A stretch of 64,000 bases of DNA, from positions 806,001 through 870,000 of the forward strand of contig NZ_UOOB01000001.1 in the NCBI RefSeq assembly GCF_900564145.1, read 5' to 3'. Positions 54,354 to 63,081 of the stretch are shown one piece after another. Source of the DNA: Comamonas sp. lk. Its GTDB lineage: Bacteria; Pseudomonadota; Gammaproteobacteria; Burkholderiales; Burkholderiaceae_C. The translations under genes and the position numbers were made by a program. A model generated the notes under the pieces. The model worked only from the letters and a program-made list of their open reading frames with translations, ran no database searches and was not told where the DNA came from. Position 1 is the first letter of the stretch. Each line of letters begins with the position of its first letter.

Positions 54354-54971
54354 TCACGGCAGCTTCTTCACCGAAGCCCTGGCCCGCATACGCTCGGAAT
54401 GGGCTGCCACGCGGGGGAAGTCGGCAATGTCCACGCCATCACCTTTGAGCCAACTGGCCAAGATGTACAGATAGCCATCGGCCACGGTGAATTGCTCGCC
54501 CATCACCCATGGTTTGTCGCCCAGGTAGTGCTTCTCGATGACGGAAAAGCATTCGTACATATTCTGCTGCACCTTGGCGCGCATGGCGGCCTGTGCGGCT
54601 TCATCGTCGGCCCAGCGCGAGGCCCGCATGCGGTGGGCGTGGGCAACATGCACTGTGGAGGCCAGATAGGCATTGAAATCCTGCATCTGAGCCAACGCGA
54701 ATGCATCGTCCAGCGGCGCCAGAGCGGCTTGCGGATAGGTCTGCGCCACGTACAGAAGCAGCGCAGGCACTTCGGTCAGCACGCCCCTTTCGGTGACCAG
54801 CGCAGGCACGCGGGCCTTGGGGTTGAGGGCCAGGTATTCGGGGCTGCGCTGCTCATGGTCGGCAAAGTTCAGCGTATTGAGCGTGAACTGCGCGTCGGCT
54901 TCGTAGAGCGCAATTAGTACGGCCTGAGCGCAGGTGCCGGCAGCGTAGTACAGCGTGAGTGGGGTTGCCAA
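54354..54971 (-). CDS. glutathione S-transferase family protein
   Basis: 205 residues: N-terminal thioredoxin-like domain (LTLYYAAGTCAQAVLIALYEA, NPKARVPALVTERGVLTEVPALLLYVA) and a C-terminal helical domain (GEQFTVADGYLYILASWL). The N-terminal Tyr-Tyr/Cys region matches beta-class bacterial GSTs (active-site Cys about residue 13). The TTG at 54971 with TGGAGA upstream is the best start; the frame open to 55127 is not family-like. The substrate is unknown. The 164-bp gap to the PH gene shows nothing. Confidence 0.87.
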   Translation of the reverse strand: MATPLTLYYAAGTCAQAVLIALYEADAQFTLNTLNFADHEQRSPEYLALNPKARVPALVTERGVLTEVPALLLYVAQTYPQAALAPLDDAFALAQMQDFNAYLASTVHVAHAHRMRASRWADDEAAQAAMRAKVQQNMYECFSVIEKHYLGDKPWVMGEQFTVADGYLYILASWLKGDGVDIADFPRVAAHSERMRARASVKKLP

Positions 54972-55176
54972 GGTCGGTCTCCAGAAATGAGGTGTCTGCC
55001 AGTGTAGGGCGCGCGCCGGTCTGCAGCCGCGGCCTGAATTCCCTGAAGGTGAGCGTTCATCCTGCTTGCCGACTGGCAGTCGCCCTGCATTGGTGTAACA
55101 AGGTCGTTCGCTGGCCTGAGGTGGCATGAAATGTGCTGCTCGTTTCAGGTATCAGCATGACAACAAGCATTACCCC

Positions 55177-56469
55177 ATGAAAACCCCTCTGCACTACCTG
55201 GTTGCGGCAAGGCAAAACGAAATTGCCGAGCTGGAGCAGCTCGGCAGCGCTTGCGCCCTGGTCAGTCGCATGTCGCAGCTGATCCATGCTCTGCAAAAAG
55301 AGCGGGGCCTGTCCAATATCTTTCTGGCCAGCGAGGGCGCGCAGGGCCGGGAGGCGCTGGATCAGCACCAGCCTTGGGTGCAGCAGGCGATCGCCGAGCT
55401 CAGTGCAACGCTGGAGGCCTTCAGCCTGGGCCTGTCCGGCGCGCATGGGGCGCGGCTTTTCAGTGCGATTGCCTATGCGCTGCAAGGAATCGAGGCCTTG
55501 CCGCTGCTGCGGGCGCACCGGGATGGACAGCGGCTGACGCCCGAGGAAAGCACGCAGGCCTATATGCGTCTGGTCGCCGGCTGTTTGACCGTGGTCTTCG
55601 AGGCCGCCGACAGCGCCTGTGATCCCGATATCTCCCGCACACTGGTGGCCATGTTTCACTTCATGCAGGGCAAGGAGCTGACAGGCCAGGAGCGGGCCGC
55701 AGGCGCGGCCGCATTTGCCAGCGGGGTTTGCAACGCGGCACGCCAGCACCACTGGCTGCATCTGATCGAGTCTCAGGACAAGTGCTTTCAGGTATTTGCG
55801 GATTTCGCATCGCCGGCGGTGGCGGCCTGCTGGCAAACGCAAAACCAGTCCTGCGCGGATATGGCGGTGATCGAACGTTTGCGCCGTATTGCCTGCACCA
55901 GCCCGCCGGGCAGCACGCTGGACTGGGCGCTCAACAGCGTCTGGTTTGAAGCCTGCTCGCTGAGGCTGGATGCCATGCACCAAATTGAAGCCCTGCTGGC
56001 GCAGGAGCTGGAGAGCCTGTGCGGGCAAAAGCTGGCGCTTGCCCGCACCAGCCTGTCTCAGCAGTTGCAGCGCTTGCATCTGCCGGACGGCATGCCAGAC
56101 CCGGCTCCAGGCCAGTTGGCGGACGGCATGCAGTTCTTCAACGGGCCTGCGCCCGGCATGCCCTGGCCCATGGACCTGGGCTGCGGGCCGCAGCTGGGGC
56201 GCTCCATTTTGTCTCTGGTGCAGGAGCAGGCGCAGCGCCTGCAGCTGATGCAGACGGAAATCGACAAGGCGAGAACCTCCTTGAAGGAACGCAAGACGAT
56301 TGAGCAGGCCAAGGGCGTGTTGATGAGCTACCGGCAGATGAGCGAGAGCGATGCCTACAAGCTCATACGCCAGACCGCCATGAACCAGAACCGACGCATG
56401 CTGGACGTGGCCGAGGCCGTGTTGGCGACGGTGGATTTGCTGCCTGCGGGAGCTGGCACCAAAGCGTAG
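55177..56469 (+). CDS. nasR: NasR-like nitrate/nitrite-sensing ANTAR antiterminator
   Basis: 430 residues. An N-terminal all-helical NIT (nitrate/nitrite-sensing) domain (about 20-270; LVSRMSQLIHALQKERGLSNIFLAS) is joined to a C-terminal ANTAR RNA-binding domain (about 355-420; KERKTIEQAKGVLMSYRQMSESDAYKLIRQTAM). In Klebsiella, NasR binds nitrate or nitrite and then tandem hexaloop hairpins in the nas leader, preventing termination. Here the gene sits directly before the nitrate transporter operon, and both downstream operons carry matching leaders. ATG 55177 gives the family N-terminus; the frame from 55126 is upstream leader. Confidence 0.92.
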   Translation: MKTPLHYLVAARQNEIAELEQLGSACALVSRMSQLIHALQKERGLSNIFLASEGAQGREALDQHQPWVQQAIAELSATLEAFSLGLSGAHGARLFSAIAYALQGIEALPLLRAHRDGQRLTPEESTQAYMRLVAGCLTVVFEAADSACDPDISRTLVAMFHFMQGKELTGQERAAGAAAFASGVCNAARQHHWLHLIESQDKCFQVFADFASPAVAACWQTQNQSCADMAVIERLRRIACTSPPGSTLDWALNSVWFEACSLRLDAMHQIEALLAQELESLCGQKLALARTSLSQQLQRLHLPDGMPDPAPGQLADGMQFFNGPAPGMPWPMDLGCGPQLGRSILSLVQEQAQRLQLMQTEIDKARTSLKERKTIEQAKGVLMSYRQMSESDAYKLIRQTAMNQNRRMLDVAEAVLATVDLLPAGAGTKA

Positions 56470-56565
56470 CTCGATGGTGTGAATTTTCTGCTGCACCGCA
56501 CCAAAGAAGGGCTGGCAATGAGGTCGGCCCAGGGCTCTCCCTCTGAGCTGCGATGGAAAAGAAGC

Positions 56566-56581
56566 TGGCATGGAACCTGCT
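56566..56581 (+). promoter_or_regulatory. sigma-54 promoter of the nrt operon
   Basis: TGGCATGGAACCTGCT, with GG and GC in correct -24/-12 spacing; predicted start near 56591. A TGCACC NtrC-type half-site (56492-56497) lies about 70 bp upstream. Confidence 0.75.
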
Positions 56582-56600
56582 TTGTCTTCTGCATCAAGCA

Positions 56601-56656
56601 GGCCAAAGGCGGTCGGGCTTTAGCGTTATTACAAGTAGCTCAGGACAACGGCGTCC
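56601..56656 (+). ncRNA. ANTAR-binding leader hairpins P1 and P2 of the nrt operon
   Basis: P1: GGCC-AAAGGC-GGTC (56601-56614). P2: GGAC-AACGGC-GTCC (56643-56656). Both hexaloops have A at position 1 and G at position 4, the ANTAR recognition signature. P2 overlaps the left arm of the terminator, so the two structures exclude each other: NasR holding P2 would prevent termination. Confidence 0.75.
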
Positions 56657-56698
56657 CTTTCTTCTCCGAACCGGGGAGGCAAGGACGCCGTTTTGTTT
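56647..56698 (+). terminator. regulated leader terminator before nrtA
   Basis: AACGGCGTCC(C)TT (56647-56659) pairs with AAGGACGCCGTT (56681-56692), with an inner CTCC/GGAG stem, followed by TTTTGTTTT. It lies between the sigma-54 promoter and nrtA, as an attenuator must. Confidence 0.85.
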
Positions 56699-56739
56699 TG
56701 CGGTTTGGCTTTCACCACGATTTTTGATGGAGTTTTCTC

Positions 56740-58023
56740 ATGAGCAAGCGCCAATCGTCACCCGCTTTTACCCACTTCGAGATACCCACGGCCAGCGGGC
56801 GACGCGAATTCTTGCGTCGCAGTGCCGGCGCGGCATCGGGCGCTTTTCTCTATGGCGCTCTGGGCCACCATGGCGCCTGGGCGGCCGGCTCGGATGCGCC
56901 CGAAATCAAGGAGGTGAAAATAGGCTTTATCCCGCTGACCGATTGCGCCAGCGTGGTCATGGCCTCGGTGCTGGGGCTGGATCAGAAATACGGCGTCAAG
57001 ATCACGCCCACCAAGGAGGCCAGCTGGGCCGGTGTGCGCGACAAGCTGGTCAACGGCGATCTGGACTTTGCCCATGTGCTCTACGGCATGGTTTACGGCA
57101 TGCATATGGGCGTAGGCGGCCCGCAAAAAGACATGGCCGTGCTGATGACGCTCAACCGCAACGGGCAGGCCATCACCCTGTCCAAGAAACTGGCGGAAAA
57201 AGGTGCGGTGGATGCAGCTTCCCTGGCCAAGCTGATGGCCACAGAAAAGCGCGAATACACTTTTGCCCAGACCTTTCCTACGGGCACCCACGCCATGTGG
57301 TTGTACTACTGGCTGGCCAGTGCCGGTATCAACCCAATCAAGGATGCCAAGGTCATCACCGTGCCGCCGCCGCAGATGGTGGCCAATATGCGCGTGGGCA
57401 CTATGGACGGCTATTGCGTGGGCGAGCCCTGGGGCCACCGCGCAATCATGGATGGCATAGGTATCACGGCCGTCACCTCGCAGGACATCTGGCGCGATCA
57501 CCCCGAAAAAGTGCTGGGCTGTACCGGCGACTTTGCCAACAAGAACCCCAATACCGCACGCGCCGTGATGATGGCCGTGATGGAGGCCGGGCGCTGGATT
57601 GATGCCAGCATGCAAAACAAGCTCAAGATGGCGGAGACCATTGCCGCCAAGTCCTATGTGAACACCAGCGTGGATGCGATCAACCAGCGCATTCTGGGGC
57701 GCTATCAAAACGGTCTGGGCAAGACCTGGGACGATCCCAACCACATGAAGTTCTTTGCCGATGGCGATGTGAACTATCCCTATCTGTCGGATGGCATGTG
57801 GTTTCTCACCCAGCACAAGCGCTGGGGTTTGCTCAAAAGCCATCCGGACTACCTGGCCGTGGCCAAGAAGATCAACAAGACCGAGCTGTACAAGCAAGCG
57901 GCCTCGCAGCTGAAGGTCAGCCTGCCCAAATCGGATCTGCGCACCAGCAAGCTGATCGACGGCAGCAGCTGGACCGGTGCCGATCCTGCGCGCTACGCCG
58001 ACAGCTTTGCCGTCAAGGCCTGA
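56740..58023 (+). CDS. nrtA: nitrate ABC transporter substrate-binding protein NrtA
   Basis: 427 residues with a twin-arginine signal (GRREFLRRSAGAASG, residues 20-34) followed by a NrtA/CmpA-type binding domain (KIGFIPLTDCASVVMAS, ITPTKEASWAGVRDKLVNGDLDFAHVLYGM, VPPPQMVANMRVGTMDGYCVGEPW). It captures nitrate or nitrite in the periplasm. Export by Tat suggests folding before transport. ATG 56740 lies about 42 bp past the leader terminator; TGATGGAGTTTTCTC provides a GGAG site. nrtB and nrtD follow. Confidence 0.93.
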   Translation: MSKRQSSPAFTHFEIPTASGRREFLRRSAGAASGAFLYGALGHHGAWAAGSDAPEIKEVKIGFIPLTDCASVVMASVLGLDQKYGVKITPTKEASWAGVRDKLVNGDLDFAHVLYGMVYGMHMGVGGPQKDMAVLMTLNRNGQAITLSKKLAEKGAVDAASLAKLMATEKREYTFAQTFPTGTHAMWLYYWLASAGINPIKDAKVITVPPPQMVANMRVGTMDGYCVGEPWGHRAIMDGIGITAVTSQDIWRDHPEKVLGCTGDFANKNPNTARAVMMAVMEAGRWIDASMQNKLKMAETIAAKSYVNTSVDAINQRILGRYQNGLGKTWDDPNHMKFFADGDVNYPYLSDGMWFLTQHKRWGLLKSHPDYLAVAKKINKTELYKQAASQLKVSLPKSDLRTSKLIDGSSWTGADPARYADSFAVKA

Positions 58024-58055
58024 TGCACCGACCCCTGTTCTGAAAGGAGTGAGCC

Positions 58056-59012
58056 ATGATGAGCGCACTGATCAAATCGACCCCGGCCCGCAGCGCCGAC
58101 CAGCCCGAACCAGCCAATGCAGCGACGGCAGCGGCCGCTGTGTCCGCCACTGCCGTGCAAGTGCCACCATCCACGCCAGCACCGCCGCCTGCGGCACAAG
58201 CGGCCAAGGCCAGGATGTCCTTGAACCAGTATTTGAGCGCGGCGCTCAACTGGCTGCTGCCACCGGCCATGGGTCTGGGGCTGCTGGTGGTGCTGTGGTC
58301 TATCGCCGCCAGCAGCAGCGGCGGCAGCATTCCCACGCCCGTCGATACCTGGAAGCAGGCGCTGGAGGTGTTCAGCGATCCCTTTTATCGCAACGGCCCC
58401 AACGACCAGGGCGTGGGCTGGAACATTCTGGCCTCGCTGCAGCGCGTGAGCGTGGGCTTTGGTCTGGCGGCGCTGGTCGGCATTCCGCTGGGTTTTGCCA
58501 TCGGCCGCTTCGACTTTCTCTCGCGCATGTTCAACCCGCTGATCAGCCTGCTGCGCCCGGTATCGCCCCTGGCCTGGCTGCCGATTGGCTTGCTGCTGTT
58601 CAAGGGTGCCAACCCGGCAGCCATCTGGACCATCTTCATCTGCTCCATCTGGCCCATGGTCATCAACACCGCGGTAGGCGTGCAGCGCGTGCCCCAGGAC
58701 TATATGAACGTGGCGCGGGTACTCAAGCTCAGCGAATGGAAGATAGCGACCACCATTCTGTTTCCGGCCGTGCTGCCTTATATGCTGACCGGCGTGCGCC
58801 TGGCCGTGGGCACGGCCTGGCTGGTGATCGTGGCGGCCGAAATGCTGACCGGCGGCGTGGGCATTGGCTTCTGGGTCTGGGACGAGTGGAACAACCTCAA
58901 CGTCAAGAACATCATCATTGCGATTTTCGTGATCGGCCTGGTGGGCCTGGTGCTGGAGTGGGCACTGGTCAAGCTGGCTTCGGCATTCACATTCGAGGAG
59001 GTCAAGGCATGA
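58056..59012 (+). CDS. nrtB: nitrate ABC transporter permease NrtB
   Basis: 318 residues with an Ala/Pro-rich cytoplasmic N-terminus of about 50 residues, then six to seven membrane helices. The permease signature region (the EAA loop, here MNVARVLKLSEWKIATTILFPAVLP) contacts the ATPase. AAAGGAGTGAGCC precedes ATG 58056. The stop overlaps the ATPase start (ATGA). Confidence 0.93.
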   Translation: MMSALIKSTPARSADQPEPANAATAAAAVSATAVQVPPSTPAPPPAAQAAKARMSLNQYLSAALNWLLPPAMGLGLLVVLWSIAASSSGGSIPTPVDTWKQALEVFSDPFYRNGPNDQGVGWNILASLQRVSVGFGLAALVGIPLGFAIGRFDFLSRMFNPLISLLRPVSPLAWLPIGLLLFKGANPAAIWTIFICSIWPMVINTAVGVQRVPQDYMNVARVLKLSEWKIATTILFPAVLPYMLTGVRLAVGTAWLVIVAAEMLTGGVGIGFWVWDEWNNLNVKNIIIAIFVIGLVGLVLEWALVKLASAFTFEEVKA

Positions 59013-59833
59013 ATTCCCATCCATCCAAACAGACTGCGGCCCGCTTCATCGATGTGCAGAACGTGGAGCAAAGCTTCAAGACCGCCAAAGGAGTGTTTCT
59101 GGCCTTGCAGAACGTCAATCTGAGCATTGCCCAGGGTGAGTTCGTGAGCCTGATCGGTCACTCGGGCTGCGGCAAGTCCACCTTGCTCAATTTGATTGCC
59201 GGATTGACCACCCCCACGCAAGGCGTGCTGCTGTGCGCCAACAAGGAGATCAAAGGCCCGGGGCCGGAGCGTGCCGTGGTGTTTCAAAACCATTCGCTGC
59301 TGCCATGGCTCACCTGCTACGGCAATGTGTATCTGGCGGTGGAGCGGGTGTTTGGCAAGAGCGAGAACAAGGCCCAGCTGGCCGAGCGTACGGCCGCCGC
59401 GCTGGCGCTGGTGGGGCTCAGCCATGCAGCCCAGAAACGGCCCGGAGAAATCTCAGGCGGCATGAAGCAGCGCGTGGGCATTGCCCGGGCGCTGTCCATG
59501 GAGCCCCAGGTCTTGCTGATGGACGAACCGTTTGGGGCGCTCGATGCGCTGACCCGTGCCAAGCTCCAGGACGAGTTGCTGGAGATCGTGGCCCGCACGC
59601 ACAGCACCGTGGTCATGGTCACTCACGATGTGGATGAGGCGGTGCTGCTGTCCGACAAGATCGTGATGCTGACCAACGGGCCCGCCGCCACGATTGGCGA
59701 AGTGCTGCAGGTGGCGCTGCCGCGCCCCCGAAACCGGGTGGAGCTGGCCGAAGACGCGAACTATCAGCTATACCGCAAGGCCGTGATCGACTTTCTCTAC
59801 ACCCGCCAAGGGCATGTGGAAAAAGCGGCTTGA
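59009..59833 (+). CDS. nrtD: nitrate ABC transporter ATP-binding protein
   Basis: 274 residues with Walker A GHSGCGKST (about 49-57), Q-loop VVFQNHSLLPWL, signature SGGMKQRVGIARAL, Walker B VLLMDEPFGALD and the H-loop VTHDVDEAVLL. It powers nitrate uptake with NrtA and NrtB. It is the single-domain NrtD type, with no fused regulatory binding domain as in cyanobacterial NrtC. ATG 59009 overlaps the permease stop. Confidence 0.93.
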   Translation: MNSHPSKQTAARFIDVQNVEQSFKTAKGVFLALQNVNLSIAQGEFVSLIGHSGCGKSTLLNLIAGLTTPTQGVLLCANKEIKGPGPERAVVFQNHSLLPWLTCYGNVYLAVERVFGKSENKAQLAERTAAALALVGLSHAAQKRPGEISGGMKQRVGIARALSMEPQVLLMDEPFGALDALTRAKLQDELLEIVARTHSTVVMVTHDVDEAVLLSDKIVMLTNGPAATIGEVLQVALPRPRNRVELAEDANYQLYRKAVIDFLYTRQGHVEKAA

Positions 59834-59853
59834 ACCCTCGGCTTCTCACGTTG

Positions 59854-59882
59854 CATGGCGCCTGATGGCGCCATGTTTTTTT
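59854..59882 (+). terminator. intrinsic terminator of the nrt operon
   Basis: CATGGCGCC-TGAT-GGCGCCATG followed by seven T. nirB therefore depends on its own promoter. Confidence 0.92.
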
Positions 59883-59902
59883 GCACAGCAATAAAGCGGG
59901 CT

Positions 59903-59919
59903 TGCACAAAAGCAGTGCA
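59903..59919 (+). promoter_or_regulatory. NtrC-type binding site upstream of nirB
   Basis: TGCAC-AAAAGCA-GTGCA has the 17-bp length and the outer bases of the NtrC consensus TGCACC-N5-GGTGCA. It ends about 40 bp before the sigma-54 promoter. A further TGCAC half-site is at 59882-59886. Confidence 0.65.
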
Positions 59920-59959
59920 TGCAGGGCGAGAGGGGTGCGGCCTGCAGGCTGCAAAAAGC

Positions 59960-59975
59960 TGGCATGGCAATTGCA
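59960..59975 (+). promoter_or_regulatory. sigma-54 promoter of the nirBD-nasA operon
   Basis: TGGCATGGCAATTGCA fits TGGCAY-N5-TTGCA, with GG and GC in the required -24/-12 spacing; predicted start near 59986, immediately before hairpin P1. Confidence 0.87.
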
Positions 59976-59986
59976 TATTGTTCAGC

Positions 59987-60051
59987 GTGGCCAAAGTGGG
60001 CCACAGGGCGAAGGTGCAAGGCTGTGCCAGAGTCCAAAGACAAAGACGTCT
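59987..60051 (+). ncRNA. ANTAR-binding leader hairpins of the nirBD-nasA operon
   Basis: P1: GTGGCC-AAAGTG-GGCCAC (59987-60004). P2: AGAC-AAAGAC-GTCT (60038-60051). Both hexaloops have A1 and G4. A weaker third hairpin GGTGC-AAGGCT-GTGCC (60013-60028) also has an A1/G4 loop. P2 overlaps the left arm of the terminator. The first hairpin is very like P1 of the nrt leader (GGCCAAAG shared). Confidence 0.78.
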
Positions 60052-60093
60052 ACGCGTTCATGCAAGTCATGCAACGCGCAGACGTCTTTTTTT
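60042..60093 (+). terminator. regulated leader terminator before nirB
   Basis: AAAGACGTCTACGCGTT (60042-60058) pairs with AACGCGCAGACGTCTTT (60073-60089) with one mismatch, followed by a run of T. It stands between promoter and gene, as an attenuator. Confidence 0.88.
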
Positions 60094-60182
60094 GTTGCCG
60101 GGCCAGCGCCCTCTTGGGGGCTGTTGCCACACGCAGTGGGCAGGCGTGGGGGGCCCTTTCTCGCAAACCCACGAGGACTCAG

Positions 60183-62657
60183 ATGAAAAAATCCAAATTG
60201 GTCATGATTGGCAACGGAATGGCAGGCGTTCGCGCTCTGGAAGAGCTGCTGACCATCGCCCCCGATTTGTACGACATCACGGTGTTCGGCGCCGAGCCGC
60301 ACCCCAACTACAACCGCATCCTGCTGTCGCCGGTACTGGCCGGGGAGCAGACGCTCAGCGATATCGTGCTCAACGACTGGGCCTGGTATCAGGACAACCA
60401 TATCCTGCTGCACGCCGGCTACACGGTGACGGCCGTGGACAGAGCCCGCCGCGTGGTGCACGCGGTCAATGCCGGCGGCGAGACGGTCAGTGCCGAGTAC
60501 GACCGCCTGATCATGGCCACGGGCTCCAATCCCTTCATCCTGCCCATTCCCGGCAAGGACTTGCAGGGGGTGCTGGCCTATCGCGATATTGCCGATACCG
60601 AGGCCATGATCGAAGCGGCCAAGACGCTCAAACATGCGGTGGTGATCGGCGGCGGCCTGCTGGGGCTGGAGGCGGCCAACGGCCTGATGAAGCGCGGCAT
60701 GCAGGTGACGGTGGTGCATGTGGGCGACTGGCTGATGGAGCGCCAGCTCGACGAGCAGGCAGGCCGCATGCTGCAGACTTCTCTGGCCGAGCGCGGCATG
60801 CAGTTTTGCATGCAGGCGCAAACGCAGGAGCTGCTGGGTGACGCCAGCGGCCGCGTGAGCGCCGTGCGCTTCAAGGACGGCAGCGAGATTCCGGCCGAGC
60901 TGGTGGTCATGGCCGTGGGCATACGCCCCAATACCGGCCTGGCCGAGTCCATGCATCTGCATGTGAATCGCGGCATCGTGGTCAGCGACACCTTGCAGAC
61001 CGTGACCGATCCGCGCATCTACGCCGTGGGCGAATGTGCGGCGCACCGTGGTGTTGCCTACGGGCTGGTGGCGCCGCTGTTCGAGCAGGGCAAGGTGCTG
61101 GCCAACCATCTGGCCGAATTCGGCATCGGCCGCTATCTGGGCTCGCTGACCTCGACCAAGCTCAAGGTCACCGGCATCGATCTGTTCTCGGCCGGCGACT
61201 TCCAGGGCGGCGGCGATACCGAAGAGATTCTGATGAGCGACCCCTATGCCGGGGTCTACAAAAAGCTGGTCATCAAGGACGACAAGCTGGTCGGCGCCTG
61301 CCTCTACGGCGACACGGTGGACGGCAGCTGGTATTTCAAGCTGCTGCGCGAGGGCCGCAGCGTGGCCGATATTCGCGACAAGCTGATGTTTGGCGAATCC
61401 AATCTGGGCGACGCCGGCCACCAGGGTCAGAACAAGGCGGCGGCCCTGGCCGATGGCGACGAGGTCTGCGGCTGCAACGGCGTGACCAAGGGCGCCATCT
61501 GCAAGGCCATCAAGGACAAGGGCTTGTTCACGCTCGACGATGTGCGCAAGCACACCAAGGCCAGCGCCAGCTGCGGCTCCTGCACCGGGCTGGTGGAGCA
61601 GATCATCATGTTCACGGCCGGCGGCGACTATTCCGCATCGCCCAAGACCAAGGCCATGTGCGGCTGCACCGACCACGGTCATCAGGCCGTGCGCGATGCG
61701 ATCCGCGAGCACAAGCTGTTGAGCACCGATGCCGTGTTCCACTTCATGGAGTGGCGCACGCCCAATGGCTGCGCTTCCTGCCGTCCGGCCGTCAACTACT
61801 ACCTGGTCAGCACCTGGCCCAAGGAGGCCAAGGACGATCCGCAAAGCCGCTTCATCAACGAGCGCAGCCACGCCAACATCCAGAAAGACGGTACCTACAG
61901 CGTGATCCCGCGCATGTGGGGCGGAGAGACCACGGCCTCCGAGCTGCGCCGCATTGCCGATGTGGTGGACAAGTACCAGATTCCTACTGTCAAGGTGACG
62001 GGCGGCCAGCGCATCGACCTGCTGGGCGTGAAGAAGGAAGACCTGCAAGGCGTGTGGAATGACATAGGCATGCCCTGCGGCCACGCCTACGCCAAGGCCT
62101 TGCGCACGGTCAAGACCTGTGTGGGCAGCGAATGGTGCCGCATGGGCACGCAGGACAGCACGCAGATGGGCAAGGATCTGGAGCGGGCCATGTGGCGCAT
62201 GTATGCGCCGCACAAGGTGAAGTTCGCCGTCAGCGGCTGTCCGCGCAACTGTGCGGAGTCCGGCATCAAGGACGTGGGAATCATAGGCGTGGACTCGGGT
62301 TGGGAGATGTATATCGCCGGCAACGGCGGCATCAAGACCGAGGTGGCGCATTTTTTCACCAAGCTCAAGACCGCCGAGGAAGTGCTGGAGTACACGGGCG
62401 CCTTCATGCAGCTGTACCGCCTGGAAGGCTGGTATCTGGAGCGCACCGTGCATTACGTCAACCGCGTCGGGCTAGACCATGTGAAGCGCCGCATTCTTGA
62501 AGATGAACCAGGCCGCAAGGCACTGTGGGAGCAGCTGCAGTTTGCGCTGGAAGGCGAGCCCGACCCCTGGTTCGAAACCGACAAGGCGGCTGTGGATACG
62601 CGCCAGTTCCAGGCCCTGCCTGTGATGCCAACCCAAAGCACTGGCGTCAGCGCCTGA
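60183..62657 (+). CDS. nirB: assimilatory NAD(P)H nitrite reductase, large subunit
   Basis: 824 residues. FAD- and NAD-binding domains (GNGMAGVRALEELL at 9-22; VVIGGGLLGLEAANGL near 155) are followed by a [2Fe-2S] BFD-type domain (CGCNGVTKGAIC near 428, SCGSC near 462), then the siroheme/[4Fe-4S] catalytic domain with CVGSEWC (about 645) and CPRNC (about 685). It reduces nitrite to ammonium with six electrons. ATG 60183 follows the leader; the open frame upstream (from 59919) crosses the terminator and is not coding. nirD and nasA follow. Confidence 0.95.
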   Translation: MKKSKLVMIGNGMAGVRALEELLTIAPDLYDITVFGAEPHPNYNRILLSPVLAGEQTLSDIVLNDWAWYQDNHILLHAGYTVTAVDRARRVVHAVNAGGETVSAEYDRLIMATGSNPFILPIPGKDLQGVLAYRDIADTEAMIEAAKTLKHAVVIGGGLLGLEAANGLMKRGMQVTVVHVGDWLMERQLDEQAGRMLQTSLAERGMQFCMQAQTQELLGDASGRVSAVRFKDGSEIPAELVVMAVGIRPNTGLAESMHLHVNRGIVVSDTLQTVTDPRIYAVGECAAHRGVAYGLVAPLFEQGKVLANHLAEFGIGRYLGSLTSTKLKVTGIDLFSAGDFQGGGDTEEILMSDPYAGVYKKLVIKDDKLVGACLYGDTVDGSWYFKLLREGRSVADIRDKLMFGESNLGDAGHQGQNKAAALADGDEVCGCNGVTKGAICKAIKDKGLFTLDDVRKHTKASASCGSCTGLVEQIIMFTAGGDYSASPKTKAMCGCTDHGHQAVRDAIREHKLLSTDAVFHFMEWRTPNGCASCRPAVNYYLVSTWPKEAKDDPQSRFINERSHANIQKDGTYSVIPRMWGGETTASELRRIADVVDKYQIPTVKVTGGQRIDLLGVKKEDLQGVWNDIGMPCGHAYAKALRTVKTCVGSEWCRMGTQDSTQMGKDLERAMWRMYAPHKVKFAVSGCPRNCAESGIKDVGIIGVDSGWEMYIAGNGGIKTEVAHFFTKLKTAEEVLEYTGAFMQLYRLEGWYLERTVHYVNRVGLDHVKRRILEDEPGRKALWEQLQFALEGEPDPWFETDKAAVDTRQFQALPVMPTQSTGVSA

Positions 62658-62680
62658 TCAAAAGCACCGAGGAGCCAGAA

Positions 62681-63079
62681 ATGAGTGAATGGATTTCTAT
62701 CTGCACGATTGACGACATCCCCGTGCTGGGCGCACGCCGTGTGGCGCGGGCCAAAGGCCTGGATGTGGCCGTGTTTCGCAATAGCGAAGACGAAGTGTTT
62801 GCGCTGCTGGACAGCTGTCCGCACAAGGGCGGGCCTTTGTCGCAAGGCATTGTGTTCGGCCGCAGCGTGGCCTGCCCGCTGCACAACTGGACGATTGCCT
62901 TGAGCACCGGCCAGGCAGCGGCGCCCGATGAAGGCTGCACGCCTTATTTCAGCGTGCGTGTGCAGGACGGCGAGGTGCAGCTGTGCGCAGAAGAACTGGC
63001 CAGCCGTGCGCTGGAGCAGACGCGACCGCATGCAGGGCCCGCACATTGCGCTGGCAAGTCTGGCTGCGCCACGGCCTAG
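62681..63079 (+). CDS. nirD: nitrite reductase small subunit NirD (Rieske type)
   Basis: 132 residues with a Rieske-like fold; CPHKGG and CPLHNW carry the Cys-His pairs, arguing for a bound [2Fe-2S] centre (some NirD proteins lack it). It stabilises or feeds NirB. ATG 62681 has a GAGGAG site 23 bp after the nirB stop. A C-terminal extension rich in Ala, His and Cys (residues about 113-132) is unusual but short. Confidence 0.92.
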   Translation: MSEWISICTIDDIPVLGARRVARAKGLDVAVFRNSEDEVFALLDSCPHKGGPLSQGIVFGRSVACPLHNWTIALSTGQAAAPDEGCTPYFSVRVQDGEVQLCAEELASRALEQTRPHAGPAHCAGKSGCATA

Positions 63080-63081
63080 TG

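Noticed and set aside
59919..60182. N-terminal extension of NirB upstream of ATG 60183
   Set aside because: It would translate the sigma-54 promoter, the ANTAR hairpins and the leader terminator; the conserved N-terminus begins at 60183.
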